Below are positions 1 to 8,576 of a stretch of 64,000 nt of DNA, in pieces. The translations under genes and the position numbers were made by a program. This DNA is from Dysosmobacter segnis. GTDB taxonomy: Bacteria; Bacillota; Clostridia; Oscillospirales; Oscillospiraceae. Below the pieces are notes generated by a model. The model saw nothing but the letters and a program-made list of their open reading frames with translations, ran no database searches and was not told the origin of the DNA. Where the stretch lies: positions 1 through 64,000 of the forward strand of contig NZ_JACOQI010000009.1 of NCBI RefSeq assembly GCF_014297285.1, written 5' to 3'. The stretch's first letter is position 1, and the number at the start of each line of letters is the position of its first letter.

Positions 1-14
1 GCGGCCCTCTGTTT

Positions 15-275
15 TTATTTCTGAGCTAAAAGATGTGTTTTCAACAGCACATTCTCTAAGGCTCTATGATCTTCATGTAACTGCCACCAGCAGGGCTTCA
101 GAAAGCAGAGAACATTCTCCGCCCATCTGTAATCATCCGGCTGCAGCGTTCCCATTGCGACACCGCACTGAAACGCGGCGTTTCGTTTCCGCACAGACGC
201 TTCCACACCGGCCTGCGCCAAATGCGCGTTCAAAAAGCCGCAAATGACAGCTGCCTCTTCCGTTGTATAAAGCAT
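15..275 (-). CDS. Hypothetical small protein (86 aa)
   Basis: I do not recognise the family. The start chosen is the ATG at 275, because an AAAGGGAGGAG ribosome site lies just upstream of it; the longer open frame to 350 has no such signal. The protein is rich in Ala, Leu and Trp, has no clear membrane segment, and carries two Cys in its N-terminal half. It is divergent from the polymerase gene at 437 and sits at the left edge of the mobile region, so it is probably element cargo. Confidence 0.5.
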   Translation of the reverse strand: MLYTTEEAAVICGFLNAHLAQAGVEASVRKRNAAFQCGVAMGTLQPDDYRWAENVLCFLKPCWWQLHEDHRALENVLLKTHLLAQK

Positions 276-372
276 AGTTCTCCTCCCTTTCCACAAACAG
301 GCACCATTGTAACATGATACCCCTATTTTTGAAATCGGCTGTTTCCACAAGAATCCAGCCGAAAGTTTTATG

Positions 373-408
373 CAAACGCTTGTTCGATTTGCGGTGCTGT
401 GCTATACT
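373..408 (+). promoter_or_regulatory. Promoter with SOS (LexA) box for the Y-family polymerase
   Basis: TTGTTC (380-385), a 17-base spacer and TATACT (403-408) form a sigma-A type promoter 28 bases before the polymerase start. Bases 373-386 read on the minus strand as CGAACAAGCGTTTG, which matches the Firmicute SOS consensus CGAACRNRYGTTYC at 13 of 14 positions and overlaps the -35 box. LexA repression and induction by DNA damage is the expected control. Confidence 0.65.
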
Positions 409-436
409 ATCACCACTACGAGTGAGGAGGTGCGCC

Positions 437-1951
437 ATGCAGCAAAACGGACGAACGTATATTGCCATTGACCTGAAATCTTTCTACGCCTCCGTGGAGT
501 GCATGGAGCGCGGGCTCGACCCTCTGACCACCAATCTGGTGGTGGCTGACGCCAGCCGGACGGAGAAAACCATCTGCCTTGCCGTGTCCCCCTCCCTGAA
601 GGCATACGGCATCTCCGGCAGAGCACGGCTTTTTGAAGTGGTGGAGCGTGTCAAGGAAGTCAACGCGGAACGGCGGCGCAAAGCTGGCTGCCTTTCCGAA
701 AAGAGCTTCAACGCCAATGAACTGGCGGCTGACCCATCCAGAGAGGTAGATTATCTCATTGCCCCTCCTCGGATGGCAAAATACATCCAGATCAGCACCC
801 AGGTCTACAACGTATACCTGAAATACATCGCCCCGGAGGACATCCATGTCTATTCCATCGATGAGGTGATGATGGATGTGACGAACTATCTGCAAACTTA
901 CCGCATGACCGCCCAGGAGTTGGCAAAGGTTATGATCTCGGATGTCCTGCACACCACGGGCATCACAGCCACGGCGGGCATCGGCAGCAATCTCTATCTC
1001 TGCAAGGTCGCTATGGACATTATGGCGAAGCACGTCCAGCCGGACAAAGATGGCGTCCGCATTGCGGAGCTTGACGAAATGAGCTACCGTGAGCAGCTTT
1101 GGGCGCACCGCCCGCTGACAGATTTCTGGCGGGTTGGGCGCGGTTATGCAAAGAAGCTGGAAACCATCGGCATCTACACCATGGGGGATGTTGCAAGATG
1201 CTCTATCGGCAAGCCGAACGAATACTACAACGAAGAACTGCTCTATCGAATGTTCGGCACCAACGCTGAGCTCCTCATCGACCACGCATGGGGCTGGGAG
1301 CCGTGCCGTATGCAGGATATCAAGGCATACCGGCCGGAAACGAACAGCATCTGCTCCGGGCAGGTTCTCCAATGCCCGTATTCCTTTGAGAAAGCACGGT
1401 TGGTTGTACGGGAGATGGCGGAAGCCGTCGCGCTGGATCTGTTGGAAAAGAAACTGGTAACGGATCAGTTGACCCTGACGGTGGGATATGACATTGAAAA
1501 CACCGCTGGCAGCAGCTACCACGGCGAGACCGTGACAGACCGCTATGGCAGGAAGATCCCCAAGCACACCCACGGAACAGCAAATCTGCCGAGAAAAACA
1601 TCTTCGGCCCGGAGCATCACGGACGCCGTTCTTGACGTTTATGACGCAAAGGTCAATCCGAAGCTGTCTATTCGGAGACTTACCATCACAGCCAATCGGT
1701 TGGTGGGCGAAGATATGGCACAGCAGGAGCCGGAAGCCCCGGTGCAGTTCAATCTGTTTGACAACGTTGAAGTGCAGGAGCAGCGGTTGCAGGAGGAAGA
1801 AGCTAAACTGAAACGGGAACGCAAAATTCAGGAAGCCATGCTCGACATTAAAAAGAAGTTCGGCAAAAACGCCATTTTGAATGGCGGGAGCTATCTGGAA
1901 GGTGCTACCGCCAAGGAGCGGAATAAGCAGATCGGAGGGCATAAGGCATGA
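437..1951 (+). CDS. Y-family (UmuC/DinB-type) translesion DNA polymerase
   Basis: Error-prone translesion polymerase of 504 aa, the form common on Firmicute mobile elements. The N-terminal IDLKSFYASVE motif (about residues 10-20) and the SIDEV motif (about residue 140) supply the metal-binding acidic residues; a little-finger domain follows. QFNLF near residue 435 is a good beta-clamp binding motif. The start at 437 is chosen over an earlier open start at 314 because GAGGAGG precedes it and the family motif begins immediately. It overlaps the next gene by four bases (ATGA), so the two are translationally coupled. The SOS box in its promoter suggests damage induction. Confidence 0.93.
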   Translation: MQQNGRTYIAIDLKSFYASVECMERGLDPLTTNLVVADASRTEKTICLAVSPSLKAYGISGRARLFEVVERVKEVNAERRRKAGCLSEKSFNANELAADPSREVDYLIAPPRMAKYIQISTQVYNVYLKYIAPEDIHVYSIDEVMMDVTNYLQTYRMTAQELAKVMISDVLHTTGITATAGIGSNLYLCKVAMDIMAKHVQPDKDGVRIAELDEMSYREQLWAHRPLTDFWRVGRGYAKKLETIGIYTMGDVARCSIGKPNEYYNEELLYRMFGTNAELLIDHAWGWEPCRMQDIKAYRPETNSICSGQVLQCPYSFEKARLVVREMAEAVALDLLEKKLVTDQLTLTVGYDIENTAGSSYHGETVTDRYGRKIPKHTHGTANLPRKTSSARSITDAVLDVYDAKVNPKLSIRRLTITANRLVGEDMAQQEPEAPVQFNLFDNVEVQEQRLQEEEAKLKRERKIQEAMLDIKKKFGKNAILNGGSYLEGATAKERNKQIGGHKA

Positions 1952-2355
1952 GCGGACAATACGATGACATCATTCGTCTGCCCCATCCGGATTCGCCAAA
2001 ACATCCGCGAATGTCCCTCTATGACCGTGCGGCGCAGTTTTCCCCCTTTGCCGCCCTGACCGGCCACAGCGCTGCCATTGCGGAAACCGGGCGGCTGACG
2101 GACCAGCGCATGGAACTGGACGAATACGAAATGACGCGAGTGGACGCGGAATTGCAGCGCCTCCAGGAGCTGCTTCCCGGCAGGCCCACGGCGTCCATCA
2201 CCCACTTTGTGCCGGACGAACGGAAGAACGGCGGCAGCTACCAAACTGTCACCGGAGAGGTCAAGCGGATCGACGCGGTCAACGGCGTGATCCAGATGAC
2301 GGACCGGCAGAGTATTCCCATCGCGGATGTTTTCAGCATCGAGACCATCCCATAA
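1948..2355 (+). CDS. YolD-like family protein
   Basis: 135 aa, overlapping the polymerase stop by four bases. YolD-like proteins are regularly paired with UvrX/UmuC-type polymerases in Firmicutes and are thought to act as a UmuD-like partner. The middle DRAAQFSPFAALTGH segment and the C-terminal beta-rich part (GEVKRID... ending at a SIPIADV stretch) fit the family. The unit ends at the terminator just downstream, so polymerase and YolD form a two-gene SOS operon. Confidence 0.85.
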   Translation: MSGQYDDIIRLPHPDSPKHPRMSLYDRAAQFSPFAALTGHSAAIAETGRLTDQRMELDEYEMTRVDAELQRLQELLPGRPTASITHFVPDERKNGGSYQTVTGEVKRIDAVNGVIQMTDRQSIPIADVFSIETIP

Positions 2356-2368
2356 GGGCACCATAACG

Positions 2369-2414
2369 AAAACTCCCAAACCCATTTGTAACGTGGGCTT
2401 GGGAGTTTTCATTA
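2369..2414 (+). terminator. Rho-independent terminator after polymerase-YolD operon
   Basis: A near-perfect 16-base stem (AAACTCCCAAACCCA paired with TGGGCTTGGGAGTTT) with a short loop and a following TTTTC run. Confidence 0.8.
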
Positions 2415-2448
2415 TAGCTCAAATTAAATCACAAAAGGAGGAATCCGA

Positions 2449-2592
2449 ATGAATCCAAACGCAGATTATCTCGGCATCGTCACCATGCTTCGCAGCCTGC
2501 GGGAGCAGGGTCTCGTCAGCGGCAGCGAAGCCAAAAAGATCGCCGCGCGGCTGAGGGTACAGCTTGGCGCGGACATTATTATTTCTCTTTGA
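2449..2592 (+). CDS. Small SHOCT-like protein (47 aa)
   Basis: The ATG at 2449 follows an AAAGGAGGAATCCGA ribosome site. The peptide begins MNPNADYLGIV and has a helical LREQGLVSGSEAKKIAARL core like the short C-terminal SHOCT oligomerisation motif. Similar tiny genes commonly precede serine-recombinase genes in clostridial elements. Its function is unknown. Confidence 0.6.
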   Translation: MNPNADYLGIVTMLRSLREQGLVSGSEAKKIAARLRVQLGADIIISL

Positions 2593-2667
2593 TTTCTTCG
2601 CTTTTAGGATAGCTATTGCGGATGTTTTATGGTATTGTGTGTTGCTGACGAAGGAGGTGGCAAAGGA

Positions 2668-4263
2668 ATGAACAACCGTGAAAAAAACATCGGCTCTCTT
2701 GCTCTGAATCCCTCACCGCGTCGTATCATCATCCCTGCCGCCGATCAGGACCACGCGCGCCCACTCCGGGTAGCGGCATACGCCCGCGTCAGCTCGGACT
2801 CCAGTGACCAGCTCCACTCCTACGCCGCCCAAACCGCTTACTTCGCAAAGCTCATCAACAGCGATCCGAATTGGACGTTTGTAGATGTCTATGCAGACAA
2901 AGGCATCACCGGCACCTCCACTGAAAAGCGGGAGGACTTCCAACGGATGATGGAGGATTGCCGCAGTGGAAAAATCGACCGCATCCTCGTTAAATCCATC
3001 TCCCGCTTCGCCCGGAACACCAAGGAAAGTCTGGCGGCTGTACGGGAACTGAAGGCTCTCGACATCAGCGTCTACTTTGAGGAGCAAAACATCGACACCG
3101 CGCAGGCCACCGGCGAAACACTCACCGCGGTCTTCTCGGCTCTGGCCCAAAAGGAAAGTGAAGCGATCTCTGAGCGGATGCGCCACAGCTACCAAATGCG
3201 GATGCAGCGCGGCGCCTTCTCCACTCACTGTGCCCCCTACGGCTACCGGCTGGTTGAAAATCGGCTTGAGGTCATTGAGGAAGAAGCCGTCATCATCCGC
3301 CAGATCTTCGACCGCTACCTCTCTGGCATCAGCATGGAGGATATCGCAAAGGAGATCACGGCGCTGGGCATCCCCACCAAGCAAAACACCCCCTTCTGGC
3401 AGGTTCGCAGCATCCAATACATTCTGCGAAATGAAAAATATGTCGGGGACTCCCTGCTGGGGAAAACTTACACCACACTCACTCTCCCCCACCGGAAAAT
3501 AGAGAATAAGGGTGAGGGAGTCCAATATTTTATCGAAGGAAGTCATCCTCCCATCGTCAGCCGCACGGTGTTTGATAAGGCACAGCAGCTTCTATCGCGA
3601 AAAAGCGCCGTCATTCCCCCTCGTGCCGCCGCCCCCCATCCCCTTTCACGGAAGATCGTATGCGGACATTGCGGCGCGTTCTGCAAGCGAAAGAAAACCC
3701 GCGGCACCGCCTACTGGATCTGCCAGACACATAATAAAAATGCCGGGAGCTGCCCAACCATGCAGATCCCCGAAACGGAGATCACAGAAGCATTTCTTCG
3801 GATATATTTCACGCTCAAGCATCATGGCGATCAGGTGCTGACCCAGCTCATTCAGGATCTCCAAACTGCCAAAAACGGCAAGCTGCTTTGGAGCGAGGAT
3901 ATTGTAGAACTCAATAAGCAAATAGCGGACATTGCGTGTCAGGAACGATTATTGGCCCAGCTCAAGCAGCAGGCCGTGGTCGATCCTGATATTTTTATAT
4001 TCCAAAGCAATCAACTGGCCGAACAGCGCCGCGAGGCAAAACTGAAAAAATCCCGCATCCTCCGTTCCGAAGACGATCAGTCAGTTCAACGCACACAGGA
4101 GCTTCTGGACATTCTGGAAGATGGGCCGGATCTGCTGATGACCTTCGACGAGGCACTGTTCAGCGAATTGGTTGAGACGATCACCATTCAGGATAACAGC
4201 ACCATCCGCTTCCGCCTGATCAACGGGCTGGAGCTTCCGGAACACATTGAAAGGAAAAAATAA
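2668..4263 (+). CDS. Large serine recombinase 1
   Basis: Site-specific DNA recombinase of 531 aa with the large serine integrase layout. A resolvase catalytic domain covers about residues 33-180, with the nucleophile Ser in ARVSS at residue 42 and Arg in SRFARN. Then come a Recombinase domain (about 195-300), a zinc ribbon (CGHC...C...C, about 340-375) and a coiled-coil C terminus. The start at 2668 is set by AAGGAGGTGGCAAAGGA. It is the first of three tandem genes, and the next begins four bases after its stop. The family excises and integrates Tn4451/TndX-like elements. Confidence 0.93.
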   Translation: MNNREKNIGSLALNPSPRRIIIPAADQDHARPLRVAAYARVSSDSSDQLHSYAAQTAYFAKLINSDPNWTFVDVYADKGITGTSTEKREDFQRMMEDCRSGKIDRILVKSISRFARNTKESLAAVRELKALDISVYFEEQNIDTAQATGETLTAVFSALAQKESEAISERMRHSYQMRMQRGAFSTHCAPYGYRLVENRLEVIEEEAVIIRQIFDRYLSGISMEDIAKEITALGIPTKQNTPFWQVRSIQYILRNEKYVGDSLLGKTYTTLTLPHRKIENKGEGVQYFIEGSHPPIVSRTVFDKAQQLLSRKSAVIPPRAAAPHPLSRKIVCGHCGAFCKRKKTRGTAYWICQTHNKNAGSCPTMQIPETEITEAFLRIYFTLKHHGDQVLTQLIQDLQTAKNGKLLWSEDIVELNKQIADIACQERLLAQLKQQAVVDPDIFIFQSNQLAEQRREAKLKKSRILRSEDDQSVQRTQELLDILEDGPDLLMTFDEALFSELVETITIQDNSTIRFRLINGLELPEHIERKK

Positions 4264-4267
4264 ACCG

Positions 4268-5008
4268 ATGGCAAGCAAACGAAAAATGGTCTTTGGCTAC
4301 CGCATGGAGCTTGGGGACATCGTCCCTTCTCCCAACGAGGCCGAAACGGTGCGGTACGTCTACACACGGTACCTCGCCGGCGCGTCATTCCAGTGCTTGG
4401 CAAACGAGCTGAACCAAAAAGCGCTCCCCTACCACACCGGTAAGTCCTGGAACAAAAATATGGTAGCCCGTATTCTGGAGGACAGCCGCTATGTTGGAGC
4501 GGATCTCTATCCCCCGATCATACCCGCAGAGCAGCTCCAAGCCGTGCGGGAGCGTCGAAGGCAGAACCGCACAGTCTCTCCCCCGCTCCCCGCGCAAGCC
4601 GAGCTCTATAAGCTGTGCGGCAGCGCAGTCCCCGGCAGCGCAGCGAAAAGAATATGCACGGCATTGAATCACCTGATTGATAATCCTCTGCAGATCAGTA
4701 TGGCGGCATCCGCCGTCTGCGACACGGCAGAGATCCGGCAGCTCCAGCAGGAACTGGACACGCTGCTGCAGACACCGCCTGTAGATGAGGACGCCGCACG
4801 GCAGAAAGCCTTGGAGGTCGCGTCCCTAAAGCTGGCGAGCGTCAAAACGGAGGAATATGAATCCCACCGTCTCCGCAGCATCTTTGAAACACACCCGAAA
4901 ATGGACGCGCTGGATGCCGCGCTTCTGAAGCAGAGCCTACGCAAAATCGAATGCCACGGTGACACGGTATGCCTTCTGCTGAAAAACGGCCAATGGCTGG
5001 AAGCGTAG
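4268..5008 (+). CDS. Recombinase-domain protein lacking the catalytic domain
   Basis: 246 aa. It aligns with the middle of a large serine recombinase: a Recombinase domain (about residues 5-100, with PNEAETVRYVYTRYLAG and ILEDSRYVGADL) followed by a helical tail. It has no resolvase domain, so no catalytic Ser, and the zinc ribbon is degenerate. It lies between two full recombinases, four bases from the first, so it is probably co-expressed as an accessory DNA-binding subunit. The alternative is a decayed recombinase, but the frame is intact and codon use is normal. Confidence 0.85.
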   Translation: MASKRKMVFGYRMELGDIVPSPNEAETVRYVYTRYLAGASFQCLANELNQKALPYHTGKSWNKNMVARILEDSRYVGADLYPPIIPAEQLQAVRERRRQNRTVSPPLPAQAELYKLCGSAVPGSAAKRICTALNHLIDNPLQISMAASAVCDTAEIRQLQQELDTLLQTPPVDEDAARQKALEVASLKLASVKTEEYESHRLRSIFETHPKMDALDAALLKQSLRKIECHGDTVCLLLKNGQWLEA

Positions 5009-5071
5009 GCAGATGCGCATACTATCGAAACACACCAAAAGAACAGTGCAATATAAGGAGCGTGAGCGCGC

Positions 5072-6727
5072 ATGACAGAGTCTCATCCGGAAAAGAAGAT
5101 CATCGTCATTCCGGCAAAAAACGAATCTCCGCAGGAACAGGCCAAGAAGCGCAATCTGCGTGTTGCCGCCTACTGCCGCGTCTCCACCGGTGATGAGGAG
5201 CAGTTGACCAGCTACGAAAACCAGAAAGCCTTCTACACCGAAAAGATCATGAAAAATCCGGAGTGGACAATGGTGGATATCTTCGCGGATGAGGGCATCA
5301 CGGGAACTTCCACCTGCCGGCGCAAGGATTTCCTGCGTATGATCCGTCAGTGCAGACAGGGCAAGATCGACATGATCCTTGCCAAATCCGTCTCCCGCTT
5401 CGCCAGAAATACGCTGGATACCATCAGCTATACCCGTGAGCTGCGGAGCCTTGGCATCGCCGTGATCTTCGAGGAGCAGAACATCAACTCCATCTACCCG
5501 GAAAGTGAATTCCTCATCGCGCTCCACGCCGCCTTCGCGCAGTCTGAGAGCGAATCCATCTCCGCCAATGTCCGCTGGGGCAAGCGCCAGTCCATCAAAG
5601 ACGGCAAAGTCACCTTCCAGTACAAAACCCTGCTGGGCTATGAAAAAGGGCCCGACGGGAATCCTGTGATCATTCCAGAGGAAGCAGAAACTGTCCGGCG
5701 GATTTTTGAATGGTACCTTGCCGGAAAAAGCATCCGGGATATCCGTCTGGCGCTGGTGGCCGGCGGGTTCCGGAACGCCGTTGGAACCACAGACTGGACC
5801 ACCAGCAACCTGCGCTCCATCCTCACCAATGAAAAATATTGCGGAGACGCCCTGCTCCAGAAAACCTTCGTTAAAGACTGCATCAGTAAAAAATCGATCC
5901 CAAACACAGGGCAGCTCGCCAAAGTCCTGATCCAAAACAATCATGAAGCCATTATCAGCCATGAGATGTTCGATGCCGTGCAGCTTGAACTCGCGCGGCG
6001 CCGCGCGCAGGACGGCCGCTCAAGAAAAAGCGCCCCCACGGGCCGTGGAAAATTCAGCGGCAAATACGCGCTCAGCGGTCTGCTGTTCTGTGCGGAATGC
6101 GGTACGGCTTACCGGCGTGTCGTATGGACACAGCATGGCGAAAAACGCGCGGTATGGCGCTGCACGAGCCGTCTGGACTATGGCAGGAAATACTGTCTGA
6201 ACTCTCCGACACTGGATGAAGAACCGCTCCAACAGGCAATTTTGAACGCCATCAACTCCGTCATGTCCAATCATAGCGCTTTGGCAGAGCAGCTTAAAGA
6301 TACGATGGAACAGGAGCTATCCCCCATCCCCGGTGAGAACATGAGCCTCGGAGACATTGACCGCGCCATAGCAGACCTGGGGCGGCAATTCACCGCCCTG
6401 CTGAGCGAGGCCGCCGATGCGGACAACGCAGACGGTTACACCGCGCGGTTTCAATCTATCTCCACGGCAATGGCAGAGTTCAAGCGCCGCAAGGCCATCA
6501 TCCAACAGCTGCGGCAAGAGCAGGATCAAGCAAACCACCGCATGCAGAGGGTCACAATGGCGCTGGAAAGCACATCGAACAAACTCACGGATTGGGATGA
6601 CGGCACGATCTATCAGCTGCTGGAAAAGGTCACCGTCCTGTCCAGAGAGCGCATCCGTGTGACGCTGCGGGACGGTCTGGAAATTGAACAGGCTGTAGAA
6701 CAGCCAAAAAGGAGAAAATTCGCATGA
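5072..6727 (+). CDS. Large serine recombinase 2
   Basis: 551 aa. Resolvase catalytic domain with nucleophile Ser38 in YCRVSTG and the SRFARN motif, then a Recombinase domain (about 195-300), a zinc ribbon (CAECG...C...C, about 345-385) and a coiled-coil tail. AAGGAGCG precedes the start at 5072. It overlaps the metallophosphoesterase by four bases. Together with the gene at 2668 it forms a two-recombinase set as seen in several clostridial integrative elements where both are needed for integration; that need here is inferred. Confidence 0.93.
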   Translation: MTESHPEKKIIVIPAKNESPQEQAKKRNLRVAAYCRVSTGDEEQLTSYENQKAFYTEKIMKNPEWTMVDIFADEGITGTSTCRRKDFLRMIRQCRQGKIDMILAKSVSRFARNTLDTISYTRELRSLGIAVIFEEQNINSIYPESEFLIALHAAFAQSESESISANVRWGKRQSIKDGKVTFQYKTLLGYEKGPDGNPVIIPEEAETVRRIFEWYLAGKSIRDIRLALVAGGFRNAVGTTDWTTSNLRSILTNEKYCGDALLQKTFVKDCISKKSIPNTGQLAKVLIQNNHEAIISHEMFDAVQLELARRRAQDGRSRKSAPTGRGKFSGKYALSGLLFCAECGTAYRRVVWTQHGEKRAVWRCTSRLDYGRKYCLNSPTLDEEPLQQAILNAINSVMSNHSALAEQLKDTMEQELSPIPGENMSLGDIDRAIADLGRQFTALLSEAADADNADGYTARFQSISTAMAEFKRRKAIIQQLRQEQDQANHRMQRVTMALESTSNKLTDWDDGTIYQLLEKVTVLSRERIRVTLRDGLEIEQAVEQPKRRKFA

Positions 6728-7470
6728 TTTATGTAACTGGTGACTGTCACGGAAATTTTGCAAGGTTCGAGCAAAAAAACTACCCGGAACAAGCGAACAT
6801 GACAAAGGATGACACGGTCATCATCACCGGAGACTTCGGCGGCGTATGGTTTGGTGACAGCCGCGACGATGAAACGCTGGACTGGCTGGAACGCCTGCCC
6901 TTCACGCTGGTATTCGTCTGCGGCAATCATGAAAACTATGACGCGCTGGCGAGATACCCCGTAGCGGAGTGGCGCGGCGGCAAGGTGCATCGCGTTCGAC
7001 CTCATGTGCTACACCTGATGCGCGGCCAGATCTTCGAGCTGGAGGGTTACCGCTTCTTCACCATGGGCGGCGCAAAAAGTCACGACATCGAGGATGGGAT
7101 TCTGGAGCCGGACGCCCCGGATTTTGAGCGAAGGCTCACGATGCTCCAGCGCAAACCAAGAGCGAGATACCGCGTCAACCACATCTCATGGTGGGCGCAG
7201 GAGCTTCCCTCCGATGAAGAATACGCCGAGGCGCGGCGAAACCTCGACGCGGTCGGCTGGCAGGTGGACTACATCATCACCCACTGCGCTCCCACCAGCA
7301 TCGCCCTCATGGGGACCCGTCACAACGAGGCGGACCGGCTCACGGATTTCTTGCAGGAGGTGCAGGAAAGAGCAAAATACCACTACTGGCTGTTCGGCCA
7401 TTATCATGACAACAAAGCCATTGATGAAAAGCACATTCTGCTGTGGGAGCAGATCGTGCGAGTCATCTGA
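6724..7470 (+). CDS. Metallophosphoesterase
   Basis: 248 aa calcineurin-like phosphoesterase. All metal-site motifs are visible: GDCHG (residues 6-10), GDFGG, CGNHEN, THCAP and the final GHYHD. It binds two metal ions and hydrolyses phosphomono- or diesters; the substrate is unknown. It overlaps the recombinase stop by four bases, so it is part of the recombinase operon. Such genes are frequent passengers behind serine recombinases in gut Firmicute elements. Confidence 0.9.
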   Translation: MIYVTGDCHGNFARFEQKNYPEQANMTKDDTVIITGDFGGVWFGDSRDDETLDWLERLPFTLVFVCGNHENYDALARYPVAEWRGGKVHRVRPHVLHLMRGQIFELEGYRFFTMGGAKSHDIEDGILEPDAPDFERRLTMLQRKPRARYRVNHISWWAQELPSDEEYAEARRNLDAVGWQVDYIITHCAPTSIALMGTRHNEADRLTDFLQEVQERAKYHYWLFGHYHDNKAIDEKHILLWEQIVRVI

Positions 7471-7478
7471 AACAGATC

Positions 7479-7522
7479 AAAGCAGAGAAAAACACGGCGG
7501 TCCCCGTGCTTTTCTCTGCTTT
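7479..7522 (+). terminator. Hairpin after recombinase operon
   Basis: A long stem pairs AAAGCAGAG...CACGG with CCGTG...CTCTGCTTT directly after the metallophosphoesterase stop. It probably ends the recombinase transcript. Confidence 0.65.
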
Positions 7523-7563
7523 GAGCGTTGATCAGGCGCGCCGCGTCGGAAAGGAGAAAGCCA

Positions 7564-8559
7564 ATGAACATTCGCAAACCCACAGATTACGTCACCATGT
7601 TCACCACACTGGACACGCTTATGGCGGCGCAGCTCCCGCAGATGGAAATGTACTGTGAAATTGGTCGGCTGGTCAGCGGCAGAGTGGAGAAAGGCGCGGC
7701 TGTCGCGGCGTCGGAATACCTGCAAGCGGCCTATCCCGCAGCCGAGGGCTTCTCTCCCCGCAATCTGCGCCGGATGCGGGCGTTTTACGCAGCCTACGAG
7801 GAATCCCCTGAAATCATGCGGCTGGCGATGCACCTCGGCTGGACGCAAAATGTGGCGATTTTAGAGAGGTGCGGCAGCAACGAGGAACGGGCGTGGTACA
7901 TCCGAGCCGTGTTGCACTTCGGCTGGAAGAAAGCAAAACTGCTGGCCGCCATAGAATCTCAGGCGTGGCTGCATTCTTCTCTCGACGAGCAAGCGATTTC
8001 CTGCTATACTGAGGAAAAAGAAGCAACGCGGGAGAGCGAGAGCGATGAAGAAGATACTCTTTGTGTGTCATGGGAATATCTGCCGCAGCCCCATGGCCGA
8101 GTTTGTGATGAAGGACTTGGTAAAGAAGGCTGGGCTGGCATCACAGTTCCATATCGAATCGGCGGCCACCAGCCAGGAGGAGATCGGCAACCCGGTCTAT
8201 CCCCCGGCGCGGCGCAAGCTGGCGGAGCACGGGATCTCCTGCGACGGCCACGCAGCACGGCAGCTCACCAATGCCGACTACGAAAAATACGATCTCCTGA
8301 TCGGCATGGACAGCGCGAACCTGCGGAATATGCACCGCATCTGCGGCGGCGACTTTGCCGGCAAGCTGCACCTCCTGATGGACTACACCGACCACCCCCG
8401 CGATGTTGCCGACCCGTGGTACACCGAGGACTTCGAGGCGACATGGCGGGATGTGCTGGAGGGTTGCCAGGGGCTGCTGAGAGATGCAAAACTTATGTAG
8501 ACTTTCCTCAAAAATGTGCTATAATAAGCATAGAAAGTTGCATTATAAAGCCGATATAG
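7564..8559 (+). CDS. DUF1016 N-terminal domain protein
   Basis: The start is the ATG at 7564 after GGAGAAAG. Residues 1-135 resemble the N-terminal helical domain of YhcG/DUF1016 proteins (FSPRNLRRMRAFYAAY, then LGWTQNVAILERC and ERAWYIRAVLHFGW). The PDDEXK nuclease half normally found C-terminal is absent. From about residue 160 the frame runs antiphase through the phosphatase gene at 8045 and has low-complexity Gly/Arg-rich composition, so this tail is probably meaningless read-through to the stop at 8559. DUF1016 N domains are thought to bind nucleic acid. A decayed second copy of this gene pair lies at 9433. Confidence 0.65.
   Translation: MNIRKPTDYVTMFTTLDTLMAAQLPQMEMYCEIGRLVSGRVEKGAAVAASEYLQAAYPAAEGFSPRNLRRMRAFYAAYEESPEIMRLAMHLGWTQNVAILERCGSNEERAWYIRAVLHFGWKKAKLLAAIESQAWLHSSLDEQAISCYTEEKEATRESESDEEDTLCVSWEYLPQPHGRVCDEGLGKEGWAGITVPYRIGGHQPGGDRQPGLSPGAAQAGGARDLLRRPRSTAAHQCRLRKIRSPDRHGQREPAEYAPHLRRRLCRQAAPPDGLHRPPPRCCRPVVHRGLRGDMAGCAGGLPGAAERCKTYVDFPQKCAIISIESCIIKPI
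8045..8500 (+). CDS. Low-molecular-weight protein-tyrosine phosphatase
   Basis: 151 aa. The P-loop CHGNICRS (C-x5-R-S, residues 9-16) carries the nucleophile Cys, and ADPWY near residue 122 carries the general-acid Asp. It hydrolyses phosphotyrosine through a cysteinyl-phosphate. It begins inside the frame of the DUF1016 gene, so the two are overlapped. Substrates are unknown. The C-terminal 40 residues recur in a remnant at about 9663-9792. Confidence 0.93.
   Translation: MKKILFVCHGNICRSPMAEFVMKDLVKKAGLASQFHIESAATSQEEIGNPVYPPARRKLAEHGISCDGHAARQLTNADYEKYDLLIGMDSANLRNMHRICGGDFAGKLHLLMDYTDHPRDVADPWYTEDFEATWRDVLEGCQGLLRDAKLM
8498..8525 (+). promoter_or_regulatory. Promoter for the GNAT-like gene pair
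   Basis: TAGACT (8498-8503), a 16-base spacer and a perfect TATAAT (8520-8525) lie 51 bases before the GNAT-like start and overlap the phosphatase stop. Confidence 0.5.
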
Positions 8560-8576
8560 CCTGCGGAGGATGACTA

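Noticed and set aside
416..1942. 508-codon open frame on the minus strand opposite the Y-family polymerase
   Set aside because: No ribosome site, His/Cys/Val-rich composition of an antisense frame, and the plus strand has clear polymerase motifs.
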